DNA of 36,376 nucleotides. Origin: Aureococcus anophagefferens. Taxonomy: Eukaryota; Sar; Pelagophyceae; Pelagomonadales; Pelagomonadaceae. The stretch lies in NCBI RefSeq assembly GCF_000186865.1, contig NW_008705561.1:3216125-3252500 (forward strand), in the 5' to 3' direction. Positions 16,770 through 25,333 of this stretch are shown here, piece after piece. The notes under the pieces were generated by a model, which saw only the letters and a program-made list of their open reading frames with translations, had not been told where the DNA came from and ran no database searches. A program made the translations under genes and the position numbers. Every line of letters starts with the position of its first letter. The first letter of the stretch is position 1.

Positions 16770-18539
16770 ATGGTCAAGGTGCAGCTGACGCTCGTCGAGG
16801 GCGCGGCGGCGGGCTTCAGCGTGAAATTGGAGCTGCCGGAGAAGTGGCTCGGCCTGCCGACGTCGAAGCTCGTGAAGACGTTCGCGGGCCGCGCGGCGAA
16901 GAGCGGCAAGCCCTGCGGCGCCCTCGAGGTCGTCGGCCGCGGCGGCGACGCCGTCGAGGGCGCGACGCTCATCGGCGACATCGTCGACGGCGACGCGCCG
17001 CACCTGCGCCTGCGGCCCGCGCGCGCCGCGGCGCCGCCGCCGCCGGCGCCGAAGCCCGCGGCCGCGCCGAAGCCCGCGGCGGCGCCGAAGCCCGCGGCGC
17101 CGAAGCCCGCGGCGCGGCCGCCGCCGCGGGACCTCGGCGCCGCCTGCGCGGCCGCGAAGCGGCGCGCGGCCGCCTTCCCCGCGGCGGCCGTCGGCCGCTG
17201 CCAGGCGCTCACGCGGTCCGCGGAAGTCGCGCTCCGCGACGGCCGCCACCAGGCCGCGCTCGACGCCGCCTCCGAGGCGCTCGCGACGTGCTACCCGCCG
17301 TCCGGCCCCGGGGGCGGCGGCGACCCGCGCGTCGCCCTCGTGGGCGCGTCGCTCGCGCTGACTCTCGAGTTCGTCGCCGGAGCGGCGCTCGCGCAGCTCG
17401 GCCGCGCTTTAGCCGCGGAGGAGCGCTACCTGCTGGCCTACGCGCTCTGCTTCTACCCCGACGCCGTCGACCTGCGGGACCGCGCGGCGCCGGCGCGCGC
17501 GGAGCTCGCGGGCACGTGGCGCAACGTCGCGCACAACCTCGTGCTCCTCCTCTGCGGCTCCGGCAAGGCCGCGGACGCGGTGCCCTTCGCGGCGGCCGTG
17601 GCGAGGCACGCGGCGCGCGGCGACGCGGAGCCCTGGTACGAGCTCGGCACCGTCGCCATCGACGCGGGCTTCGACGACGTCGCCGCGGACGCGTACGCGC
17701 GGGCCATCAAGGCGAACCCGAAGCACGGCGCGTCGTACGTGAACCTGATCCAGACGCTCGAGAAGCGGCGCGGCCCCGGCGACGCGACCAAGGTGCGGGC
17801 TCTAGGCGCCGCGGCCGTGGACCACGGCGTGCTCTGGTCGCACGCGATGCAGCGGCCGCCGCACTGGTTCCCGGGGCTCAAGTCGGAGCCGTGGCACGAC
17901 GCGGCCGCGTACTGGTTCACGAAGCTCCTGCGGGACAACTTCGAGGCCATCCGCGACGAGTACCTGGGCTTCCGCTCCTACGCGGCCGCCGTCGAGTCCG
18001 ACGCGCCGGGCCACGAGGTCGGCTCGCGGCCGGGCTTCGCGCACGACGGCACGCTCACCGTCGCGGGGTCGTGGAAGGAGCACGTCTTCTACGCGGGCGG
18101 CTACCGCGACGAGGAGACGTGCCGCCGCTTCCCGCGCACGGCGCGCGTCGTCGACGACATCGCCGAGGCGACGGGCGCGGCGCTCTGCGGCTGCGGCGAG
18201 ACGCTCTTCTCGACGCTCGCGCCGGGCACGCGGCTCCGGCCGCACTGCGGATCGACGAACGCGCGGCTCACGTGCCACTTCGGCGTCGTCGTCCCGGACG
18301 GCGACGTGAAGATCCGCTGCGGCGACGAGTGGCGCAAGTGGGTCGAGGGCGACTCCATCGTCTTCGACGACTCCTGGGAGCACGAGGTCCGCCACGACGG
18401 CGACTCGCCGCGCTGCGTGCTCCTCATGAACTTCTGGCACCCGGACTTCCCGGCCCACCTCCGCGTGCCCGAGTGGCGCGACAAGGCCCACAACAACATG
18501 CTCCACAAGTACTCCGTGCCCCTGAGCCGCGGCTGCTAA
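16770..18539 (+). CDS. aspartyl/asparaginyl beta-hydroxylase-like protein with TPR-like region
   Basis: A 589-aa protein from ATG 16770 (MVKVQLTLVEG). Residues 1-90 form a small ubiquitin-like-looking domain (LPEKWLGLPTSKLVKTF ... LIGDIV). A Pro-Ala-Lys repeat linker (APKPAA repeated) follows. The middle is helical and TPR-like (WYELGTVAIDAGFDDVAADA). The C-terminal domain matches the AspH family: PGTRLRPHCGSTNARLTCH, then WVEGDSIVFDDSWEHEV, then a conserved Arg-Cys segment. The two His (HCGxxN and WEHEV) are the Fe(II) ligands of this 2-oxoglutarate oxygenase family. AspH enzymes hydroxylate Asp/Asn, often in EGF-like domains; the substrate here is unknown. No signal peptide or TM was seen, so it may be cytosolic, unlike animal AspH. 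It ends 10 bp from the stop codon of the convergent channel gene. Confidence 0.88.
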   Translation: MVKVQLTLVEGAAAGFSVKLELPEKWLGLPTSKLVKTFAGRAAKSGKPCGALEVVGRGGDAVEGATLIGDIVDGDAPHLRLRPARAAAPPPPAPKPAAAPKPAAAPKPAAPKPAARPPPRDLGAACAAAKRRAAAFPAAAVGRCQALTRSAEVALRDGRHQAALDAASEALATCYPPSGPGGGGDPRVALVGASLALTLEFVAGAALAQLGRALAAEERYLLAYALCFYPDAVDLRDRAAPARAELAGTWRNVAHNLVLLLCGSGKAADAVPFAAAVARHAARGDAEPWYELGTVAIDAGFDDVAADAYARAIKANPKHGASYVNLIQTLEKRRGPGDATKVRALGAAAVDHGVLWSHAMQRPPHWFPGLKSEPWHDAAAYWFTKLLRDNFEAIRDEYLGFRSYAAAVESDAPGHEVGSRPGFAHDGTLTVAGSWKEHVFYAGGYRDEETCRRFPRTARVVDDIAEATGAALCGCGETLFSTLAPGTRLRPHCGSTNARLTCHFGVVVPDGDVKIRCGDEWRKWVEGDSIVFDDSWEHEVRHDGDSPRCVLLMNFWHPDFPAHLRVPEWRDKAHNNMLHKYSVPLSRGC

Positions 18540-18549
18540 TTTTCACACA

Positions 18550-18569
18550 CTAGGACTTAGGCGCCTCGC

Positions 18570-18605
<36 letters not shown>

Positions 18606-21600
18606 CGTCGGGCGGGGGCAGCGGGCCGAAGTTCGTCTGGACCTTGGACCGCTGGAGGCCGAGGCCGCCGGGCTTGGGCGCGCCGTCGCCGTGGGCCCCC
18701 TGGGTCGAGCCGCGGACGACGGAGTTGGCGGCGGAGGACACGGCGGCCGTGAGCTGCTTGAGGCGGCTCGCGTGGATGATGGCCTGCGCGCGGCTCTTGA
18801 GCTTGCCGTTGTTCGGCCCGTCCTTGGCGCGCTGCGCGGCCTGGTAGCGGCGGATGAAGTACATGATGGCTAGAATCTTCCACTTGCAGCGCCGGAGCTT
18901 CTTGGCGCACTCGCGGTGGATGGCCCGGCGGTGCGCCTCGGCCTCGATGGACTGCTGGAGCTGCGCGAAGTCGCGGCCCTCCTGGAAGTCCGCCGTGTGG
19001 AGCACGAAGAGCTCGCAGAACGTGTCGGCGACGACGGTGGCGCTCCGGGGCTCGTTGCTCGAGATGAGGCAGGCCTCGCCGAAGTGGTCGCCGTCGTGGA
19101 GCAGCGCGACGCGGACGCCGACGGCCGTCACGCGGAGCCGGCCGCGGATCACGAAGTACATCGCGTCGCCGAGCTCGCCCTCGGCCATGACGACCTGGTC
19201 CGGGACGAAGACCTCGTGGGCGAGCTTGCGCACGAGGTTGATGATGGCCCAGGCGTCCAGCTCCTTGAAGAGGGGGCACTCCATGATGAAGCGCCGCTTG
19301 ATCGCGAGCGCGAGCTTGAGCTTGAGCACCTCCGTCAAATCCGCGAAGAGCTCGCCGTCGAGCTGCATCTGGGACGCCCAGATGTACTCGTAGTACTCGC
19401 CGATGGTCCGGCTCAGCTCGTCGGGCACCTCGTGCTTGCTCAGGTAGGACTCGATCTGCTTGAGCTTCATGCGGCGCCGCGCCTGGACGACGTCCTTGTT
19501 CGCGAGCAGCGACGTGATCGCGCCGATGCCGATGGACGTCATGGAGATGCCGACGAGGAGCGTCACGGACGAGTGGAGCGCCTGGAGCGTGTTCGTCGGC
19601 GACAGGTTGTTGCCGAGGCCCACGGCCAGCACCGCGTAGAACGACTGGACCCAGCGGAACGCGACGCCGCGGTCCGACCCGTTGCGCGCGTAGTACTTCC
19701 AGGTCTCGTCGCCGTTCCGGTGGCGCGACTTGCGGCCGATGTAGTGGTAGGTGCACGCGAGGTAGTGGAGCACGAAGAAGAAGACGGACACGAGCCGCGC
19801 GATGCGGAACAATATGGAGTCGAAGTGCACGAGGCCCGGGCCCTGCGTCGCGCCCATGGCCTCGCGCCAGATGACCAGGAGCTTCAAAAATTTCAGGAGC
19901 TGGAGCCCGCGCACGACCTGCGCCAGCGCCGACCCGCGCCGCGCGCGGACCGCGACGCGCAACGCCCAGACGGGCGCGACGGGCGCGACGTCGAGCGCCA
20001 CGGACCACGCGGGCTCCCTCGGCCGCCTCCGGTCCCGGTCCTTCGGCGGCCGCCGGTGCGCCTCCGCCGCGGACGTCGGCGCCGGGTCCGGGTCCTCGAC
20101 GCGGAGCGCGACGCGCAGCCGCCGGCTCCGCTGGAGACCGAACTCGAGCACGGCGAAGAGCTCGGACGCGACCTGGGCAGCACAAGAGAGATTCAACGTC
20201 GCTTCAACGTGAGTGTTCCGCGCGCGCGCGTTCCGGAAAAAGCATCCACGCTTCGAGGCCGTTCCGAGAGATGATCGCTCGTCCAAAAATCAGCCGAAAC
20301 GAGTGGAAAACGGCCGAGATATGAGCCTTTGAAGTTGGGAATTTCGCTCTCTTTTGCTGTCCTGGACGCGACGTCGATGGCGTCGAGGGCCAGCGACCGC
20401 TCGACGGCGAAGCAGAGGTAGACGGGCAGCATGCAGGTCACGTAGAGGTTGCAGAGCGGGATCCAGAGCGCGAGCTGCGCGCCGAGGAACCGCCGGAGCC
20501 GCTCGCCCCACGACACGGCCGCGCGCTCCGCGAGCAGCGCCTGCATGTCCCCCGCGAGGTTCGTGTTCCGGATGCCCGCCTCCTGCTTCGGCAGGCCCGC
20601 GGCGTCGCCGCGGACGGCCTCGAGCACGTGCTGCTGCGACACGCGGACCGCGGGCGCGGGCGCGACCCTGGCGGCCGGCCGCGGCTCCTCGGCGCTCTTC
20701 TGGGGGGGCGGCGCCCGGTCCTCCTTCTTCGTCTCCTCGGCCTCGTCGTCGCCCGGCGGCCCGAGCAGCGGCGCCGTCCGCCCGCTCCGCCGCGGCGGCG
20801 AATGGGCGGGCCGCGGCGGCGCGGCGGCCCGCGCGCTCGCGCGGCCGACGGCGACGGACGCGCGCCGCGCGAGGGACAGGGACCGCTCCGCGCGCCGCTC
20901 CGCCGCCGCCGCCCGCGTCTTCCGCAGGTCCCCCATCGTCTCCTCGTAGGCGAGCAGCGACAGCCGCGCGCTCTCGCGGCGCCGGCCGCCGCCGCCGGCC
21001 GCGCGCGGCTCCGCGGCGCCCGCGCCGTAGAGGCCGCCGCCGCCGCCGCCCGGGGGCTTCGCCAGGGGCGGCAGGAAGCTGCCCCCGCGCGGCTTCTCGA
21101 GGCCGCCGCGCCGCGGGTCGCCGCCGGGCAGGAAGGCCGCGGCCTTGGCGCCGACGGCCGCGGCGGATTCGAGCGCGGAGGCGAGCTGCGCGAGCACGGC
21201 CGCGTCGACGTTCGGGAAGGTCGGCGCGGCGACCTCGCGCTCCAGGAGCTGCGCCGCGTAGGCCAGCACGGACGCGCCGCTGACGACGCGCGCGTTCGCC
21301 TCGACGCGCCACCGCGTCGCGTCGCCGGCCGCGTCGCCGGCCGCGTCGCCGCGGCGCGGCGGCGGCGACGCGCGCCGCGGCGGCGACCCCGGCGCGACGC
21401 AGGCGACGCCCTCGACGCGCCGCCGCGGCCCGGCGTCGTCGCCGTCGTCGCCCGGGCGGCCCTCGCGCCAGTCGCCGTCGACGGACCCGAGGCTCCGCGC
21501 CGGCCGCTCGGGCGTCTCCGACGCGTCGCCGGCGGCCGCCGGCTCCTCGTCGAGGGTCGGCGACCCGTGGAGCAGCGCCCGCCACGGCACGACGTGCTCG

Positions 21601-21617
21601 TCGTCGCCGTCGACCAT
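18550..21617 (-). CDS. cyclic-nucleotide-binding-domain (CNG/HCN/EAG-type) ion channel
   Basis: Exons 21617-20373 and 20172-18550, 955 aa. The first 370 residues are a low-complexity cytosolic region. S1 is LWIPLCNLYVTCMLPVYLCF, whose end sits just before the introner. S4 is weak (VRGLQLLKFLKLLVIWRE). S5 is SVFFFVLHYLACTYHYI. The pore reads FYAVLAVGLGNNLSP, lacking the K+ channel GYG. S6 is LLVGISMTSIGIGAITSLLA, followed by a C-linker and a CNBD (GDAMYFVIRGRLRV, HDGDHFGEACLIS, EPRSATVVADTFCELF). A poly-Asp tail, encoded by a GTC tract at 18582-18609, ends the protein. The family gates on cyclic nucleotides or voltage at a membrane. The non-canonical filter and few S4 charges suggest a non-selective channel (inference). 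Confidence 0.85.
20173..20372 (-). mobile_element. introner element A3 (200-bp intron in the CNBD channel)
   Basis: Perfect target duplication GTCGCGTC on the gene strand (20372-20365 and 20172-20165). Ends are CAGGACAGCAAAAG and CTTGTGCTGCCCAG. GT donor from the target, CAG acceptor from the element, phase 0. Splicing joins DAID to VASELFAVLEFG. The core CCAAAAATCAGCCGAA is on + (20283-20298), antisense to the host, as in A1 and A2. Confidence 0.95.
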
Positions 21618-21864
21618 GGCCGGCCGCCGCCGGCGCCCCCCGTCCGGACGCCCCGCGGGCTAGCCCAGCCCCCGCGGTTTTGGGTGCAACATCGTCGCGC
21701 GGCGAGATACGGCGCAAGTCGGGCGGGCGTTGAAGCAGCCCCATGCGGCGTGCTGCCGCTGCGCGGCGCTCGGGGCCGCCGAGTAGGAGAGCCCGTGATG
21801 CCGGCAACGCCGGCGTCGGTCGCGTAGGGCTGGCGTTGAAGGACGTCGTGCCCTTTTTTTCAAG
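21618..21864. promoter_or_regulatory. upstream region of the CNBD channel / 3' flank of the reductase-like gene
   Basis: 247 bp without a gene. A T7 run followed by CAAGTTAGG lies at 21854-21869, overlapping the reductase-like stop codon. Nothing else was recognised. Confidence 0.35.
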
Positions 21865-22963
21865 TTAGGGGAGCCCCGCGAGGAGCGCGGCGAGCGCGTC
21901 GGCGTCCTCGGGCGCCTCGAGGGCCACGAGGACGGCGGCGAGGCCCGGCCGCGCCGCGACGTCGCGGAGGGCCCAGGCCTCGAGGGCCTCGCCGTCGCCG
22001 AGGGGCGACGGCGCGGCTCGCGCGAGCTCGCGCGTCGCCGCGTCGGCGGACGCGCGCACGGCCGCGCCGTAGGCCGCGAAGAAGGCCATGAGCAGGTCCG
22101 CCGAGTCCTCGTCGAGCTCCTCGAACTTGGCGTGGAGCATGGGCACGAGCTGCGTCGTGATCTCGAGCTCCCACTGCTCGAAGGCCTCGAACTTGGGCAG
22201 CGAGCCGTTGAGGTCCGACACGAGCTGCGTCACCCAGGCGCAGCCCTCGCGCGTCTCGTCGTCGGCGCCGTCGCCGGGCGTGAAGTGGTCCACGAGCCGC
22301 GACGACGCCGCGACGTAGTCCGCCGGGTCGAAGGCGCCCGGCGGCGGCGACGCGAGGCGCCGGAACGACGACGCCGTCGCCGCGCGGAACGGCCCGAAGC
22401 CGAAGCACCTCGGCCCGCGCGCCGAGGGCCGCCTGCGCGGCCCGCGCGGCCGGCGCGTCGAGCGCGTGCGCGGGCACGCGCGCGACGGCCAGGTCGTCGA
22501 GCGTCGCGAGCCACGCGACGTCGTTCGACGACACGCCGACGGCCCGCGCCGCGCCCGCCGCGCGGATCGCGGCCGCCGCGGCGGCCACGGCGTCGCCGCG
22601 CCGCGCGCCGTCGCCGACCTCCTCGGGGTTGTGGAGCAGCGCGACGTCGACGGGCCGCCCGAGCGCCTCGGCGGTCCGCGCCACCTGCGCCGCCGTCCAG
22701 GCGGCGTCGTGGAGGCCGTGCGACACGGCGCCGTCGACGGCCGCGGCGCCGGCCGGCGCGTCCGCGGCGGCGCAGTAGCCGACCTTGGCGACGAGCCGCG
22801 GCGCGTCGCCGGGCCGCGACCGGAGCACGTCGCCGACGACGCCGACGCTGCGCGCGTGGGGGCCCGGCAGGTCGACGACGGCCGCGAGGCCGAGGTCCAG
22901 GGCCCGCGCCAGCGTCGCGGGATTCGCGAGGCGCGCGCAGTTGACGCCGATGAGAGGCGGCAT
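21865..22963 (-). CDS. aldo/keto reductase-like protein (one frame break)
   Basis: Starts MPPLIGVNCARLAN at ATG 22963. Visible AKR features are an early beta-barrel strand, LVAKVGYC, HGLHDAAWTAAQVARTAEALGRPVDVALLHNPEE, and ARAVGVSSND. Near 22395-22410 there is one surplus base in a CTTCGGCTTCGG stretch; after it the protein continues LGFGPFRAATASSF and runs to LAALLAGLP and TAA at 21865-21867. Corrected length is about 365 aa. The C-terminal part (FEQWELEITTQLVPML) is helical. The classical AKR Asp-Tyr-Lys-His tetrad is only partly visible, so catalytic competence is unclear. The family call is moderate. Confidence 0.6.
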
Positions 22964-23267
22964 GCTGGTGTTCTACGTCGCGTCGTGCGCCGCGCGAGCG
23001 CCGGCGCAGCAATCGGGATGGCGCAGCGTCGCTCGAGGCGGCCGGCGACCAGGGTGGCGCAAAGCTTCCAGCGGCAAAAAAAAAACTCAAGGTGCTCGGA
23101 TTGCTCGGTCCTTGAACTCGGCTCTCCCAAAAAAAAACCAGGTCGCCTGGGAGTGCCTGCGCGAAGCTTATCCGCCCGTCCCGGGACGCGACCCCCCGCG
23201 CGCCGTCCCAGCGCGCCGCGACCGCCGAGCACCGCGCTCCCACCGCCGGACGCCCATCGACGGCGCC
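22964..23267. promoter_or_regulatory. divergent promoter region with A-tracts
   Basis: About 300 bp between divergent starts. Two A9-A10 tracts (near 23076 and 23131) flank an imperfect inverted repeat CTCAAGG...CCTTGAA (about 23087-23118). A-tracts in such a GC-rich genome are likely nucleosome-excluding promoter elements (inference). Confidence 0.45.
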
Positions 23268-25118
23268 ATGTCGAGTTGGTCCTTCGAGGCGCGCCAGGCC
23301 CTGAGCTCGTCGGTGTCGGCGCTCCCGCCCCCCTGCCTCAACGACGTCGTGCACATCATCTTCGGGTCGTCGCGCGAGATCGTCATCGGCGACGAGTTCA
23401 CCGTCGACTTCGCCAAGATCGGTACGACACCGCGCGCGCGCGAGGCCGCCGCGCGCGCGAGACCGCCGCGACCCCCCGCAGGCGACGGCGTCTGCGCGCA
23501 GCTCCAGGACTACGTGGACAGCCGCAACGACGGGACCGCGCCGCCGGCGCCCGTCGCCGCGCCGGCGCCCGTCGACGCGCCGCCCGCGCCGCCCGCGCCG
23601 CCCGCGGACGCGCCGCCCGCGGACGCGGCGCCCGGGGTCGCGGCGCCCGAGGTCGCGGCGCCCGCGGTCGCGGCGGTCCCGCCGCCCGCCGCGGCGCCCG
23701 AGGTCGCGGCGGTCCCGCCGCCCGCCGCGGTCCCGCCGCCCGCCGCGCCGCCGCCGCCCGCGGCGGTCCCGGCGCCCGCCGCGCCGCCCGCCGCGCCGCC
23801 CGCCGCGGCGCCGGCCGCGCCCGAGCGGAAGCGCGCGGCGCCGGCCGCGGCGGCGGCGCCGCCGCGCAAGGCGGCGAAGGCGCCCGCGCCCCCCCTCGGC
23901 GGATCCCCCCGGCGTCGGCGGCGCGCGACGTGCGCGGCCGCCTGCCCGCGCGCGTCGCCTGCGGGGGCGAGGCGTGCTCCGTCGTCGCCGCGGCGGGGAG
24001 GCAGCACCTCGTGCTCTTCGACGGCGACCTCGCGCTCCAGTGGATCGACGAGGGCCGGCCCGGCGCCTGGCGCGCCCTGGGGCCCGGCGGCGGCGGCGCC
24101 GCGGGCGGCGAGGCGCGCGTCGGCGCGGCGCCGTGCAAGGCGGCGCTCGCGTGGCTCCGCCACCTCGACGTCTCGGAGCCCTTCGCGGCGCCCGTGCGCG
24201 GCGTGCCCGCCTACGCGGCCGTCGTGACGAACCCCATGGACCTGGGCACCATCGGCGCGCGGCTCGGCGACGGGTCCTACGCGACCGCGGGCGCCGCGGG
24301 CTTCGCGGCGGACGTGCGCCTCGTCTGCGACAACGCGGCCGCGTTCTGCGAGTCGTCGCCCAACGGCGCGGACGCCGTCGTCTACCGCATGGCCCAGGTC
24401 CTGCGGAGCGCCTTCGAGCACCGGTGGCTCGGCCTCCTCGAGTCCGCGCCGCGCGGCGCGGGCGCCGAGGCCGCGGCCGCGGCGACGTTCGCGGCCGCGG
24501 CCGGCGCCGGCGCCGGCGGCGCCGGCGGCGCGGCCGCCGCGGCCGCGGGCGACGGCGGCGCGGAGCCGCCCCGGGACCCCGTCGCGCTCGTGCGCCACCG
24601 CGTCGAGGTCTTCTGGCCCCGGGGACAAGACCTGGTACGCGGCCACCGTCGCCGCGTACCGGAAGCGCGACGGCCGCCACAAGGTCGAGTACGACGACGG
24701 CCACGTCGAGTGGCTCGAGCTCACGAACCCGCGGAACCGCTACCGGCTCCTCGGCTCGTCCAAGGGCGCCGCGGCGCGCGCGCCGCCGCCGGAGGCGGAC
24801 CTGATCAGCGTCCAGAAGCTGGGCGTGGTCTGCTGGGGCAAGTCCGGCGCGCACCCCTGGTGGCCCGCGGAGCTCTGCCTCCCCGCGGCGACCAAGTTCC
24901 TCGACGCCGTGCCGCCGCCGCGGCCGGGGTCGAAGAAGGACCAGCCCAAGCAGAAGATGGTCATCTACTTCGGCGACACGCAGTACGACATCCTCGACAC
25001 GGCGAGCGTCGTCCCCTTCGCGTCGAAGCCCCGGCCCGCGGGCCGCGGCTCCGGCGACGTCGCCAAGGCCTACGCCATCGCCCAGGAGCGGCAGGCGGCC
25101 CTCTCGGCCCTCGCCTAG
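23268..25118 (+). CDS. NET-bromodomain-Tudor-PWWP chromatin reader (two compensating frame breaks)
   Basis: Exons 23268-23421 and 23482-25118, about 596 aa. Residues 10-75 resemble the BET-family NET domain (LPPPCLNDVVHIIFGS, DEFTVDFAKIGDG, LQDYVDS). A long Ala/Pro-rich linker and a basic KRAAP/KAAK stretch follow. The bromodomain reads LDVSEPFAAPV, YAAVVTNPMDLGTIGARL, and VCDNAAAFCESSPNG, with the acetyl-lysine-contacting Asn position present. Next is a Tudor-like segment (DKTWYAATVAAYRKRDGRHK, VEYDDGHVEWLEL). Last is a PWWP domain (VCWGKSGAHPWWPAELCL, MVIYFGDTQYDIL). One C seems missing in the C6 run near 23911-23916 and one extra in CCCCGGGG near 24617-24624; together they restore the frame. 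The role would be reading acetylated and methylated chromatin. Confidence 0.8.
23422..23481 (+). other. 60-nt GT-AG intron in the NET/bromodomain gene
   Basis: Donor GTACGA, acceptor CCCGCAG. Splicing joins FAKIG to DGVCAQLQDYV inside the NET-like domain. No introner features are seen. Confidence 0.75.
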
Positions 25119-25333
25119 GAGCCGCGCGCGCCGCGCGCGGCTAACGAGCCGCCGGGCGCCCCCGGGGCCGCCGAGATCGCCGCCGGCGCCCGCGCTGCGA
25201 CCCCCGCGGCGACCGAGGGCGAGCGGGTTGACGGCGACGCGTACGGCCCGATGGTGAAGTCATCCTTGTAAACCGCAAATCGCGAAGCTCGAGCCCTCCA
25301 TCTCGCCGAAGCCCGTGCGAAGAGTCTGTACTC
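25119..25333. promoter_or_regulatory. upstream region of the CobW-ankyrin gene
   Basis: 215-bp spacer between two same-strand genes. It contains an AT-richer patch (TCATCCTTGTAAACCGCAAATC) ending about 55 bp before the start. Nothing more specific was recognised. Confidence 0.3.

Noticed and set aside
22466..23900. N-terminal part of a very long + frame leading into the bromodomain region
   Set aside because: It overlaps the reductase-like gene antisense and the wrong frame of the NET exon. Only its later part (about 23915-24617) carries the bromodomain, as part of the gene at 23268-25118.
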